Shown: positions 1-9,464, numbered from the stretch's first letter. The stretch: 64,000 bases of DNA from Mitsuaria chitosanitabida ATCC BAA-476 = NBRC 102408 (GCF_001598255.1 NZ_BCYP01000005.1:1-64000); one strand, 5' to 3'. The notes: generated from the sequence alone by a model not told the origin. Translations and numbers: made by a program.

Positions 1-44
1 CGCGGAGCGTCAATCGCAGGGGTGTTGAGGCTCTGGCATGCCAC

Positions 45-95
45 GACCCTCACCCCCACCCCTCTCCCGCGCAGCGGGCGAGGGGCTCAACGCGG
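45..95. repeat. REP-like inverted-repeat element, half copy
   Basis: This copy begins GACCCTCACCCC and continues into a CTCTCCCGC / GCGGGCGAG hairpin. The same sequence returns at about 36.9, 43.6 and 59.8 kb. Only the left half is present here. It lies 22 bp downstream of the xdhB stop codon, so it may act in 3'-end formation. The remaining bases from 1 to 44 show no gene. Confidence 0.7.
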
Positions 96-116
96 CGTCT
101 CTCACGTCACATCACG

Positions 117-2543
117 TCAGGTCGCCGACGAGACCGCCTCGATCGCGTCCAGCACCGCCTCCGGCGTCGCCGGCGCGCGTAGCGGCGGGTCGCACCGCTC
201 GGCCCCGCACGCCGCCACCGCATCCTTGATCGCCAGCAGCACCGAGAACGGCAGCAGCAGCGGCGGTTCCCCGACCGCCTTCGACCGGTGGATGCTGTCC
301 GCCGCATTCGGCGCGTCGAACAGCGCGACGCGGAAGTCCCTCGGCATGTCATTCGCCGTCGGGATCTTGTACGTGCTCGGCGCATGCGTGAGCAGCAGCC
401 CGCTCTTCGGATGCCAGACCAACTCCTCGCTGGTCAGCCATCCCTGTCCCTGGACGAACGCGCCCGCGACCTGTCCGATGTCCAGCGCCGGATTCAAGGA
501 CCGGCCGACGTCGTGCAGCACATCCGCCCGCGTGACCCGTGTCTCGCCGGTCAGCGTGTCCACCAGCACCTCCGCCACCGCCGCCCCGAACGCGTAGTAG
601 TAGAACGGCTTGCCTTGCAGCTTCGCGCGGTCCCAATGCAGCCCGGGCGTCGCATAGAAGCCGTCGCTCCAGAGCTGGATCCGCTCCAGATAGGCCTTCG
701 CGACCAGCTCCTTGAACCCGACCGCCTGTCCACCGCCCCGCACCTCGCCGCCGTCGAAGACCAGCGCGTCCTCGCCGCAGCCGAGCAGCCGCGCCGCCAG
801 CGGCATCAGCCGCTGCCTGATCTTGCGCGCCGCGTCCTGCGCCGCCTTGCCGTTCAGGTCCGACCCGGTGGACGCCGCCGTCGCCGACGTGTTGGCCACC
901 TTGCTGGTATCCGTGGCGCTGGCGCGCACCGACGCCGCGGGGATGCCGAGCTCATGCGCCACGACCTGCGCGACCTTGGTGTTGAGCCCCTGGCCCATCT
1001 CGGTCCCGCCGTGGTTCACCAGCACCGAGCCGTCGGTGTAGACGTGCACCAGCGCGCCCGCCTGGTTGAGGTGGACCACGTTGAACGAGATGCCGAACTT
1101 CACCGGCGTGAGCGCGAGCCCCTTCTTCAGCACGGGACTGCCCGCGTTGAACGCCGTGATCTCCGCGCGCCGCGCGTGATACCCGGAGGTCTCGATCAGC
1201 CGGTCGGTCAGCGGGCGGAGGAGGTTGTCCTCGACCTGCTGGCCGTAGGGGGTCAGTTCGTGCCCCTCGCGATAGAAGTTGCGCTGCCGCACCGTGAGCG
1301 CATCCACGCCCAGCCGCCGCGCGATGCCGTCGACGATCATCTCGATCGCCAGCGCGCCCTGCGGACCGCCGAAGCCGCGGAAGGCCGTGTTGCTCTGCGT
1401 GTTCGTCTTCGCGCAGTAGCCGTGCATGGCCACGTTCGGCAGCCAGTAGGCATTGTCGAAATGGCACAGCGCCCGCGCCATCACCGGCGCCGAGAGGTCG
1501 GCGCTGTGGCCGCAGTTGGAGATCAGGTCGATCTCCGCCGCGAGGATGCGGCCCTCGTCGTCGAAGCCCACCGACCAGCGGTAATCGAAGCCATGCCGGC
1601 GCCCCGTCACCAGGAAGTCGTCGTCGCGATCGACGCGCAGCTTCACCGGCCGGCGCAGCTGGGTCGCGGCGATCGCGGCCACGCAGGCGAAGAGCGCCGA
1701 TTGCGACTCCTTGCCGCCGAAGCCGCCGCCCATGCGCCGGCATTGCACCGTGACCTGATGCGCCTGCCAGCCCATCGCATGCGCGACCAGTTGCTGCATC
1801 TCCGACGGATGCTGCGTCGAGCAATGAATCAGCAGCGCCTGGTTCTCCTGCGGCAGCGCGTAGCTGATCTGACCTTCCAGATAGAACTGTTCCTGCCCGC
1901 CGACGGCCCACTCGCCGTCCAGGCGATGCGGGGCCGCGGCCAGCGCGGATGCGGGCTCGCCGCGCGTCAGGTGCATGGGCGGGATCACGTACTGGCCGAC
2001 GGCATGGGCCTCGCGCGCGGTCAGCACCGCGGGCAGGGGCGTCGCGACGATGGCCTGCTTGGCGAGCGCGGCGGCGCGGCGCGCCAGCTCCCGATCACGG
2101 GCGATCACCGCGAAGACCGGCTGGCCGACGTAGCGCAGCTCGCCCTCCGCGAGGATGGGGTCGTCGTGGAGCAGGGGACCGCAGTTGTTCTCGGCGGGGA
2201 TGTCGGCGGCGGTGAGCACCGCCACCACGCCGGGTTGGCGGCGCAGGAGTTCCAGATCGATGGACACCAGCGTCCCGCGCGCGATCGGCGACAGCCCGAG
2301 CGCCGCATGCAGCGTGCCGTGGGCTTCGGCGATGTCGTCGATGTAGACGGCCTCGCCGCTCACGTGCAGGTGGGCGGACTCGTGCGCGCGGCTGACACCG
2401 ACCTGAGGCCGCGACTCGGGCGTCGGGCCCGAGTCCAGGGCGGTGGAGGCGTGACCCGCTGCGGGATCGAGGATCGGATCGACGGTGCGATTGACGCGGG
2501 GATCGCCGGTGCGATCCATCGGCAGCTCGGCGGGCTTGTTCAT
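117..2543 (-). CDS. xdhB: Xanthine dehydrogenase molybdenum-binding subunit XdhB
   Basis: This is the molybdopterin-cytosine-dinucleotide subunit of bacterial xanthine dehydrogenase, which oxidises hypoxanthine to xanthine and then urate in the cytoplasm. The 808-aa product keeps the active-site signatures: GGGFGGKES near residue 272 (the Glu that contacts the purine), FRGFGGPQ near 388 (the substrate-orienting Arg) and VGEPPLLLP near 756 (the catalytic Glu). These residues favour a true purine hydroxylase over an aldehyde oxidase. The start at 2543 overlaps the xdhA stop as ATGA, so translation is probably coupled; a longer upstream reading frame only runs antisense through xdhA. An xdhC maturation factor is not seen, but it could lie beyond the left edge. 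Confidence 0.95.
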   Translation of the reverse strand: MNKPAELPMDRTGDPRVNRTVDPILDPAAGHASTALDSGPTPESRPQVGVSRAHESAHLHVSGEAVYIDDIAEAHGTLHAALGLSPIARGTLVSIDLELLRRQPGVVAVLTAADIPAENNCGPLLHDDPILAEGELRYVGQPVFAVIARDRELARRAAALAKQAIVATPLPAVLTAREAHAVGQYVIPPMHLTRGEPASALAAAPHRLDGEWAVGGQEQFYLEGQISYALPQENQALLIHCSTQHPSEMQQLVAHAMGWQAHQVTVQCRRMGGGFGGKESQSALFACVAAIAATQLRRPVKLRVDRDDDFLVTGRRHGFDYRWSVGFDDEGRILAAEIDLISNCGHSADLSAPVMARALCHFDNAYWLPNVAMHGYCAKTNTQSNTAFRGFGGPQGALAIEMIVDGIARRLGVDALTVRQRNFYREGHELTPYGQQVEDNLLRPLTDRLIETSGYHARRAEITAFNAGSPVLKKGLALTPVKFGISFNVVHLNQAGALVHVYTDGSVLVNHGGTEMGQGLNTKVAQVVAHELGIPAASVRASATDTSKVANTSATAASTGSDLNGKAAQDAARKIRQRLMPLAARLLGCGEDALVFDGGEVRGGGQAVGFKELVAKAYLERIQLWSDGFYATPGLHWDRAKLQGKPFYYYAFGAAVAEVLVDTLTGETRVTRADVLHDVGRSLNPALDIGQVAGAFVQGQGWLTSEELVWHPKSGLLLTHAPSTYKIPTANDMPRDFRVALFDAPNAADSIHRSKAVGEPPLLLPFSVLLAIKDAVAACGAERCDPPLRAPATPEAVLDAIEAVSSAT

Positions 2544-4153
2544 GCGACGCTCCGCTGCAGGTTGATGGCTTGCCAGACGCTGGCCGACGCGGCGGCGACC
2601 GGGGCATCGGCGCGGGTCTCCAGCCAGAAGCGCCGGATCAGGTTGGCCGCGACGCGCTGCCGGTAGCCGGCGCTCGCGCGCAGGTCGGTCATCGGCGTGA
2701 AGTCCTCGGTCAGCGCCAGCGCGGCGGCCGCCTGGCTCGCTTCGTTCCAGGCCCGGCCGCTGACGGCGGCCTCGGCCTTGGCGGCGCGGCGCACGGTTGC
2801 GGCCATGCCGCCGAAGGCGAAGCGCACGTCGCGCGCGACGCCATCCTCCAGCCGCAGGCTCAGCACGGCGCAAACGGCGGAGATGTCGCTGTCATAGCGC
2901 TTGGCGATCTTGTAGCCGCGCAGCCGGGTGCCGGCGGACGGCTCGGGCACCTCGACGGCCTCGACGAACTCGCCGGGCCGCAAGGCGTTCTTCATGTAGT
3001 CCAGATAGAAGTCCTCGAGCGGCATCGCGCGCCGCGTCGCACCCAGCCGCAGCACGAGGCGCGCGCCCAGCGCGATCAGCGCGGGCGGGCCGTCGCCGAT
3101 GGGCGAGCCGTTGGCGACGTTGCCGCCCAGCGTGCCGGCGTTGCGCACCGGCGGCGAGGCGAAGCGCAGCCAGAGCTCGCGCAGCGCCGGGACGCGTTCG
3201 GCCAAGGCGGCCCAGGCTTCCTCCAGCGGGACGGCGGCGCCGATGCGCAGCGTCGTGCGCGAAGCCGGCGCGGGCACCGCCGCCGCCGCGACGGCCGGCC
3301 CGGCGGACAGGTGGCCGTTGGCGCTCATCACACCCGGCGCGGCGCCCTGGCCGTGGACGGTGATCACGTCGATGCGGCGCAGGTCCTCGACGCGTCCGGT
3401 GAGGATCACGTCGCCCAGCTCGCGCTGCTGCTTGTTGACCCACAGGCCCACGTCGGTCGCGCCGGCGACCAGGCGAGCGTCCGGCATGGCCTCGCGCAGC
3501 GCCGCCAGTTCCTCCAGCGTGCGCGGCGCGAAGACGCGTTGCGGCGTGCCGGCGCGAGAGCGGGCTTCGTAGTGAAGCGCCGGGTCGTCCCGCAGCCCGC
3601 GCAGCGCGGCGACGATCGGCGCGCGGTCCAGCGTGCGGACGGGTTGCTCGAACATGCGCTCGCCGGCGTCCAGCAGCGGCCGGTAGCCGGTGCAGCGGCA
3701 GAGGTTGCCGGCGAGGTCGTCCGCCAGATCCTGTCGCGTCGGCCGCGTGCCGCAGGCCTGATGGCGCTCGTAGACCGCCTGCATGGTCATCGCGAAGCCG
3801 GGGGTGCAGAAGCCGCATTGCGAGCCGTGGCAGTCCACCAGCGCCTGCTGCACCGGACCGAGGTCGGTGCTCGCGCCCAGGTCCTCGACCGTCAGCAGCG
3901 CCTGGCCGTCCAGCATCGGCAGGAACTGGATGCAGGCGTTGACCGCGCGCAGCGAGACGGCCTCGCCGTCGGTGTCGAGCTCACCGACCAGCACGGTGCA
4001 GGCGCCGCAGTCGCCCTCGGCGCAGCCCTCCTTGGTGCCGGCGCAGCGGGCGTGCTCGCGCAGGTACTGCAACACCGTGGTCTGCGGCGGCAGTCCTTCG
4101 ACGGACTGCACGCGGCCCTGGTGGAAGAAGCGGATCGGACGAGGAGAGCTCAT
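2540..4153 (-). CDS. xdhA: Xanthine dehydrogenase iron-sulfur/FAD subunit XdhA
   Basis: The 537-aa product combines the two [2Fe-2S] domains and the FAD domain of xanthine dehydrogenase and passes electrons from XdhB to NAD+. The plant-ferredoxin-like cluster motif CAEGDCGAC is at residues 44-52. The second cluster motifs, CGFCTPGF and CRCTGYRP, lie roughly between residues 115 and 160. A CO-dehydrogenase-flavoprotein type FAD domain follows, with the AGATDVG and GGNVANGSPIGD segments. I chose the ATG at 4153 (MSSPRPIRFF) because the family starts close to this point; an upstream in-frame ATG at 4216 would add 21 residues of poor composition. The gene is divergent from the LysR regulator at 4354, which probably controls it. 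Confidence 0.95.
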   Translation of the reverse strand: MSSPRPIRFFHQGRVQSVEGLPPQTTVLQYLREHARCAGTKEGCAEGDCGACTVLVGELDTDGEAVSLRAVNACIQFLPMLDGQALLTVEDLGASTDLGPVQQALVDCHGSQCGFCTPGFAMTMQAVYERHQACGTRPTRQDLADDLAGNLCRCTGYRPLLDAGERMFEQPVRTLDRAPIVAALRGLRDDPALHYEARSRAGTPQRVFAPRTLEELAALREAMPDARLVAGATDVGLWVNKQQRELGDVILTGRVEDLRRIDVITVHGQGAAPGVMSANGHLSAGPAVAAAAVPAPASRTTLRIGAAVPLEEAWAALAERVPALRELWLRFASPPVRNAGTLGGNVANGSPIGDGPPALIALGARLVLRLGATRRAMPLEDFYLDYMKNALRPGEFVEAVEVPEPSAGTRLRGYKIAKRYDSDISAVCAVLSLRLEDGVARDVRFAFGGMAATVRRAAKAEAAVSGRAWNEASQAAAALALTEDFTPMTDLRASAGYRQRVAANLIRRFWLETRADAPVAAASASVWQAINLQRSVA

Positions 4154-4324
4154 GAACGGCTGGCCGGGGTCGAAGGCGGGCAATGAATGGCGTCGGAACG
4201 AATGCAAGAACCGCACCGCCCGGGACGGGCGTCCGAGACGGATCGAGCGTTTGTCGAACGCCCATCAAGCGCATGTCGCGCGCGGATGCAATGACTTGGA
4301 ACGGTACTCCTGTGCCGGAGTAAT

Positions 4325-4348
4325 GGTTATACGATGCGGCGTATAGCC
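4325..4348. promoter_or_regulatory. Palindromic operator candidate between xdhA and lysR
   Basis: Arms GGTTATACG (4325-4333) and CGTATAGCC (4340-4348) flank ATGCGG. They are complementary at eight of nine positions, and the inner TATACG/CGTATA is perfect. The site ends 5 bp before the LysR start codon, in the 200-bp divergent intergenic region, so it probably serves autoregulation. That is an inference; no binding data exist. Confidence 0.45.
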
Positions 4349-4353
4349 TACAT

Positions 4354-5313
4354 ATGTCATCGCTTATGCCGCAGGACCTGCCTTTCGACAAGATCGACCT
4401 CCTTCTGGTGCGGGTGCTGCAGACCTTGATTTCCGAGCGCAGTGTGTCCAGGGCCGCGATGCGGCTCGGCAGCACGCAGCCCGCCTTGAGCGCGCAGCTG
4501 CGGCGTCTGCGCACCCTGACGGGCGACCCGCTGCTGGTGCGCAGCGGCGCCGGCATGACGCCCACCGCGACCGCGCTGGAGTTGCTCGCCCCCGCCGAAC
4601 GCCTGCTGCGCGAGGCCGACGAGCTTTTCGGCACGCGCCTGCGCAAGACCGGCTTCGACCCCGCCACCGCGGACCTGCGCTTCCGGCTGGCCGCGAGCGA
4701 TTACCTGGATCCGCTGTTCCTGCCCCTGCTGGTGGCGCGGCTGCAGCGGCTCGCGCCCGGCGTGCAGCTCGACTTGCAGCCGCTCACGGCCGAATACGAC
4801 TACCGCGCCTCGCTCGCCCGCGGCGAGGTGGACCTGGTGATCGGCAACTGGCTGGAGCCGCCCGCCGAGCTGCATCTGGGCCGGCTGCTGGTGGACGAGG
4901 TGGTCTGCCTGGTCGGCAAGGATCACCCTGCCGCCCGCATGGCGCCGCGCGCCTGGACGCAGGAGCGCTACCTGGCCTGCCAGCACCTGGCGCCCATGCC
5001 GCTCAGCCCGGGCCAGCCCGGTGTGATCGAGCAGCACCTGGCCTCGCTGGGTCTGGAGCGCCGCATCGCCGTGCGCGGCGCGCATTTCAGCCAGCTGCCG
5101 CAGATGGTGGCGCGCAGCCTGCTCGTGCTGACCACCGGGCGGCTGTTCTGCAACCGCTTCCTCGATCAACTGCCGGTCACGGTGCTGCGCTGCCCCGTGG
5201 CCTTCCCGCCGATGACCTACTACCAGCTCTGGCACGACGTCAGCCACAACAGCGCCCCGTTGCGCTGGCTGCGCGAGCAGGTCCGGGAGACCGCCCGCGA
5301 GCTGGTGCCCTGA
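4354..5313 (+). CDS. LysR-family transcriptional regulator
   Basis: The 319-aa product has the LysR architecture: an N-terminal winged helix-turn-helix (about residues 15-70, with SVSRAAMRLGSTQPALSAQL as the helix-turn-helix) and a substrate-binding effector domain. It faces the xdhA promoter and precedes guanine deaminase and a nucleoside transporter. It is therefore a good candidate for the purine-responsive regulator of this block; the ligand is inferred from context only. The start codon sits almost inside a palindrome, leaving no room for a normal ribosome-binding site. The second ATG at 4366 (MPQDLPFDK) could be the true start. Confidence 0.9.
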   Translation: MSSLMPQDLPFDKIDLLLVRVLQTLISERSVSRAAMRLGSTQPALSAQLRRLRTLTGDPLLVRSGAGMTPTATALELLAPAERLLREADELFGTRLRKTGFDPATADLRFRLAASDYLDPLFLPLLVARLQRLAPGVQLDLQPLTAEYDYRASLARGEVDLVIGNWLEPPAELHLGRLLVDEVVCLVGKDHPAARMAPRAWTQERYLACQHLAPMPLSPGQPGVIEQHLASLGLERRIAVRGAHFSQLPQMVARSLLVLTTGRLFCNRFLDQLPVTVLRCPVAFPPMTYYQLWHDVSHNSAPLRWLREQVRETARELVP

Positions 5314-5325
5314 TCCCCGGCGCAT

Positions 5326-5387
5326 CGCGCGTCGGAGATGCCTCGCCGGCCCGAGGGACAGGGCCGAGCCGGCAGGACCGACGCGCG
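5326..5387. other. Long hairpin between the LysR gene and guaD
   Basis: CGCGCGTCGG (5326-5335) pairs perfectly with CCGACGCGCG (5378-5387) around a GC-rich interior. There is no clear T-run, so it may be a weak terminator for the LysR gene or leader structure ahead of guaD. Confidence 0.35.
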
Positions 5388-5430
5388 CGAGTCCGTCCCC
5401 TTATCCTTCTGTTTTCCTGATTGACCCCGC

Positions 5431-6744
5431 ATGACGATTGAACGCTCCGCCGCTCCGGCGCGCCTGGCCCTGAAGGGCGACCTGCTGGACTTCGCCGCCG
5501 CGCCGCAATGGGCGCGCGTGGACGATCCCGCCGTGCGCTTCTTCCCCGACCACTGGCTGCTGATCGAGCACGGCCGCATCGCCGGCCTCCAGGCCGCTGA
5601 TCCGGGCGAGGGCTGGCAGCGCGAGGACCACTCGGGCCGGCTCATCCTGCCGGGCTTCGTCGACACGCATGTGCACAGCCCGCAGCTGGACGTGATTGCG
5701 TCCTACGGGACCGAGCTGCTGGACTGGCTCAACACCTATACCTTCCCGGCCGAGGGCCGCTACATCGACCCCGAGGTCGCGCGCTTCGGCGCGGACCGCT
5801 TCCTGGACGCGCTGCTGGCGCACGGCACGACCTCGGCCGTCGTGTATCCGACGGTGCACAAGGTCTCGGCCGACGCGCTCTTCGACGCGGCCGCCGAACG
5901 CGGCATGCGGCTGATCACCGGCAAGGTGCTGATGGACCGCCACGCGCCCGAGGGCCTGCGCGACGACGTGGTCCAGGCCGAGCGCGACTGCCTGGACCTG
6001 ATCGCCCGCCACCACGGCCGTGAGCGCCTGTCCTATGCGGTCACGGTGCGCTTCGCTCCCACCAGCACGCCCGAGCAGCTGGCCATGGCCGGCGCGCTGT
6101 GCCGCGCCGATGCCAGCCTCTACATGCAGACCCACGTGGCCGAGAACCGCGGCGAGGTCGAGTGGGTGGCCAAGCTCTTCCCCGAGGCGCGCAGCTACCT
6201 GGACGTCTACGACCGCGTCGGCCTGCTGCATCCGCGCGCGGTGCTGGCGCACGGCATCTGGCTGGACGACGAGGACCGCCGCGTGCTGCTGCGCAGCGGC
6301 GCGCAGATCGCGCATTGCCCGTCGTCCAATCTGTTCCTGGGCAGCGGGCTGTTCGACTGGCCCGGCGCGCTCAACGCCGGTGTGCGCGTCAGCGCGGCCA
6401 GCGACGTGGGCGGCGGGACCTCGCTGTCGGCGCAGCGCACGCTGGCGGACGGCTACAAGGTGCAGGCGCTCAACGGCCAGCGCCTGACCGCCTGGGCGGG
6501 CCTGCACGCGGCCACGCGCGGCGCGGCCGAGGCCCTGGGTTTGTCGGAGGAACTGGGCCACTTCGGCGTGGCTACACTGGCCGACGTCTGTATCTGGGAC
6601 TGGGCCGTCGGGCCGGTCGCGCAGGCCCGCATGGACCTGGCCCGCGATCCGCATGAACGCGCCTTCGCCTGGATGACGCTGTCGGACGAACGCAACCTGG
6701 TCGCCAGCTATGTCGCTGGCGCGCTCCGTTACCGGAGACCCTGA
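5431..6744 (+). CDS. guaD: Guanine deaminase
   Basis: This cytoplasmic amidohydrolase converts guanine to xanthine and ammonia, feeding the xanthine dehydrogenase encoded next door. The 437-aa product has the metal-binding DTHVH motif (His80, His82) and the guanine-deaminase signature around SPQLDVIASYGTELLDWL. Later metal and active-site segments are MQTHVAEN, LAHGIWLDD and SDVGGGTSLS. Length and order match the GuaD family well. The start has no strong ribosome-binding site. The following ABC transporter ATPase starts 16 bp after the stop, so guaD and the transporter probably share a transcript. Confidence 0.95.
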   Translation: MTIERSAAPARLALKGDLLDFAAAPQWARVDDPAVRFFPDHWLLIEHGRIAGLQAADPGEGWQREDHSGRLILPGFVDTHVHSPQLDVIASYGTELLDWLNTYTFPAEGRYIDPEVARFGADRFLDALLAHGTTSAVVYPTVHKVSADALFDAAAERGMRLITGKVLMDRHAPEGLRDDVVQAERDCLDLIARHHGRERLSYAVTVRFAPTSTPEQLAMAGALCRADASLYMQTHVAENRGEVEWVAKLFPEARSYLDVYDRVGLLHPRAVLAHGIWLDDEDRRVLLRSGAQIAHCPSSNLFLGSGLFDWPGALNAGVRVSAASDVGGGTSLSAQRTLADGYKVQALNGQRLTAWAGLHAATRGAAEALGLSEELGHFGVATLADVCIWDWAVGPVAQARMDLARDPHERAFAWMTLSDERNLVASYVAGALRYRRP

Positions 6745-6760
6745 GGAGCCCCCGCCGCCC

Positions 6761-8395
6761 ATGACCCCGCCGCGCCTGGAACTTCGCCGCATCAGCAAGC
6801 AGTACCCGGGCGTGAGGGCCAATGACGCGGTCTCGCTGCGCGTCGCGCCGGGCGAGATCCACGCGGTCCTGGGCGAGAACGGCGCGGGCAAGTCCACGCT
6901 GATGAAGATCATCGCGGGCGCGGTGCGGGCCGACGGCGGCGAGCTGCTGTGGGACGGCGTCGCGCAGGCGGTGCGCACGCCCGCGCAGGCGAGGGCGCTG
7001 GGCATCAGCATGGTCTACCAGCACTTCTCGCTGTTCGACTCGCTGAGCGCGGCGCAGAACATCTGGCTGGGGCTGGACCGCTCGATCACGCTGGACGCGG
7101 TGCGCGCCCGGGTGCGCGAGCTCTCCGCCGAGTACGGCCTGCCGCTGGACCCCGAACGTCCGGTCCATGCGCTGTCGGTGGGCGAGCGCCAGCGGGTCGA
7201 GATCCTGCGCGCGCTGATGACCTCGCCGCGGCTGCTGATCCTGGACGAGCCCACCTCGGTGCTGACGCCGCAGGCGGTGGAGGCGCTGTTCGTGACGCTG
7301 CGGCAGCTGGCCGCGCAGGGCTGCGCGATCCTCTACATCAGCCACAAGCTCGACGAGATCCGCGCGCTGTGCCATCGCTGCACGGTGATGCGCGCGGGCC
7401 GCGTGACCGGCGAGGTCGATCCGCGCGAGCAGACCAACGCCGGCCTGTCGCAGCTGATGATCGGCGCGGAGCCGCCCAGGCTCACCGCGCGCGCGACCCA
7501 TGCCGACGCGCCGGTGCGGCTGCGGGTGCGCGGGCTGAGCCTCGCGCCGGAGACGCCGCATGGCACGGCGCTGGTGGACATCGCGCTCGAGCTGCGCCGC
7601 GGCGAGATCCTCGGCCTGGCCGGCGTGTCCGGCAACGGCCAGCAGGAACTGCTGCGCGCCCTGTCCGGCGAGGACCGGCGAGCGCCGCGCGGCGCGATCA
7701 CCTGGGTGGACGATGTGCCGCGCACCGCGCGTCGGGGCTCGGCCTCGCCATCGGCGGACCGCGACACGCCCGCCGACATCGCCCGGCGCCATGCCGCGGG
7801 AGGGGGCGGCGACGCGGGCGTCGTCGTCGACCTCGGGCCGCTCGGCCCCGGTCGCCGCCGCGCGCTGGGGTTGCACCATGTGCCGGAGGAGCGCCTCGGG
7901 CGCGGCGCGGTGCCGGCGATGTCGCTGGCGCAGAACACCTTGCTGACGCGGCGCGAGCCGGTCGGCGTGCTCGGCCATGTGTCGACGGCGAAGGCGACGG
8001 CCCTGGCGCGCCGGCTGATCGAGCGCTTCGGCGTCCGCGCCGCGGGGCCGCAGGCGGCCGCGCGCAGCCTGTCCGGCGGCAATCTGCAGAAGTTCATCAT
8101 GGGCCGCGAGATCGACGCCGCGCCCCAGGCGCTGATCGTCGCGCAGCCGACCTGGGGCGTGGACGTGGGCGCGGCGGCGCAGATCCGCGCGGAGCTGCTC
8201 GCGCTGCGCGAGGCGGGCTGCGCGCTCCTGGTGCTGAGCGAGGAACTCGACGAGCTCTTCGAGCTCAGCGACCGCCTGATGGTGATGGCGCGGGGGCGGC
8301 TCTCTCCGGCGATCCCGGTGGCCGAGGCCAGCGTGCAGCGCGTCGGCCTGTGGATGAGCGGACTGTGGGAGGAGGACGTCCATGCTGCGGCTTGA
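6761..8395 (+). CDS. Nucleoside/BMP-type ABC transporter, double ATPase subunit
   Basis: The 544-aa protein carries two fused nucleotide-binding domains, as in the RbsA/YufO (NupO) family that powers purine nucleoside import with BMP-type lipoproteins. The first domain has a complete Walker A (GENGAGKST) and the signature LSVGERQRVEIL, with LLILDEPTS as Walker B. The second has the degenerate GVSGNGQQELL usual for this family and LSGGNLQKF. An unusual stretch of roughly 35 residues rich in Arg, Gly, Asp and Ala interrupts the second domain just before LHHVPEERLGRG. I chose ATG 6761 (MTPPRLELRR) for its GGAG site; an ORF start at 6710 overlaps guaD. It overlaps the first permease by 14 bp. Confidence 0.9.
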   Translation: MTPPRLELRRISKQYPGVRANDAVSLRVAPGEIHAVLGENGAGKSTLMKIIAGAVRADGGELLWDGVAQAVRTPAQARALGISMVYQHFSLFDSLSAAQNIWLGLDRSITLDAVRARVRELSAEYGLPLDPERPVHALSVGERQRVEILRALMTSPRLLILDEPTSVLTPQAVEALFVTLRQLAAQGCAILYISHKLDEIRALCHRCTVMRAGRVTGEVDPREQTNAGLSQLMIGAEPPRLTARATHADAPVRLRVRGLSLAPETPHGTALVDIALELRRGEILGLAGVSGNGQQELLRALSGEDRRAPRGAITWVDDVPRTARRGSASPSADRDTPADIARRHAAGGGGDAGVVVDLGPLGPGRRRALGLHHVPEERLGRGAVPAMSLAQNTLLTRREPVGVLGHVSTAKATALARRLIERFGVRAAGPQAAARSLSGGNLQKFIMGREIDAAPQALIVAQPTWGVDVGAAAQIRAELLALREAGCALLVLSEELDELFELSDRLMVMARGRLSPAIPVAEASVQRVGLWMSGLWEEDVHAAA

Positions 8396-9464
8396 ACCGC
8401 GCGCGCAGCCGTCGACGGCGATGTCGCTGGCCTCGCCGCTGATGGCGCTGGCGCTGACCACGCTGATCGGCGTCGCGCTCTTCCTCGCGCTGGGCAAGGA
8501 CCCGGTGCAGGGCCTGCGCATGTTCTTCTGGGAGCCGCTGCGCAATGGGTACGCGCTGGGCGAGCTGGGCCTGAAGGCGACGCCGCTGGTGCTGATCGCG
8601 CTGGGCCTGGCCGTGGCCTTCCGCGCCAACGTCTGGAACATCGGCGCCGAGGGCCAGTTCGTCGCCGGCGCGATGGCCGCGGGCTGGGTCGCGATGCAGG
8701 CGGACGCCGGCAGCACGAAGCTGATCGTCCTGCCCATCCTGATCGCCGGCGCGCTGGGCGGCATGGCCTGGGCCTCGATCGCGGCCTTCCTGCGCGACCG
8801 CTTCCACGCGAACGAGATCCTGGTCAGCCTGATGCTGGTCTACGTCGCGGAGCTGCTGCTGCAGTACCTGGTCTACGGGCCGTGGAAGGACCCGGCCGGC
8901 TACAACTTCCCGCAGACCATCACCTTCCTGCCCGCGACGCAGCTGCCCAAGCTGTTCCCCGGCACGCGACTGCACATCGGCGTGTGGATCGCGCTGGCGG
9001 CGGTCGTCGGTGGCTGGTGGCTGCTGTTCCGATCGATGGCGGGCTTCGCGCTGCAGGCCGGCGGCATCGCGCCGATGGCGGCGCGCTATGCGGGCTTCTC
9101 CTCGCGCGGCGCGCTGTGGGGGGCGATGGCGCTGTCGGGCGGGCTGGCGGGACTGGCGGGCGGGCTGGAGGCGGCGGGACCGCTGGGGCAGCTCACGCCC
9201 TATGTGCCGGTGGGCTACGGCTTCGCGGCCATCATCGTGGCCTTCGTCGGCCGGCTGCATCCGGTGGGCATCGTGCTGTCGGGGATCCTGATGAGCATGT
9301 TCTACATCGGCGGGGAGCTCGCGCAATCGCGGCTGGGCCTGCCCAAAGCCATCACCGGCGTGTTCCAGGGCCTGCTGCTGTTCAGCCTGCTGGCCTGCGA
9401 CACGCTCATCCACTACCGGATCCGCAGCGTGCGCGGTCTCGGCGCTTCCGAGGAGGCGCGCTGA
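8382..9464 (+). CDS. BMP-type ABC transporter permease 1
   Basis: The 360-aa inner-membrane protein has about ten hydrophobic segments and the BPD_transp_2 family motif around NVWNIGAEGQFVAGA. It resembles the YufP/NupP permease of purine nucleoside importers. Translation is coupled on both sides: its start lies inside the end of the ATPase gene, and its TGA overlaps the ATG of the next permease by one base. The substrate is probably a purine nucleoside or base, judged by the adjoining guanine deaminase and xanthine dehydrogenase. Confidence 0.9.
   Translation: MLRLEPRAQPSTAMSLASPLMALALTTLIGVALFLALGKDPVQGLRMFFWEPLRNGYALGELGLKATPLVLIALGLAVAFRANVWNIGAEGQFVAGAMAAGWVAMQADAGSTKLIVLPILIAGALGGMAWASIAAFLRDRFHANEILVSLMLVYVAELLLQYLVYGPWKDPAGYNFPQTITFLPATQLPKLFPGTRLHIGVWIALAAVVGGWWLLFRSMAGFALQAGGIAPMAARYAGFSSRGALWGAMALSGGLAGLAGGLEAAGPLGQLTPYVPVGYGFAAIIVAFVGRLHPVGIVLSGILMSMFYIGGELAQSRLGLPKAITGVFQGLLLFSLLACDTLIHYRIRSVRGLGASEEAR

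Noticed and set aside
288-2666. Long plus-strand ORF opposite xdhB
   Set aside because: It is antisense to a clear xanthine dehydrogenase subunit. Its Arg/Gln/His-rich composition is the mirror of a GC-rich gene.
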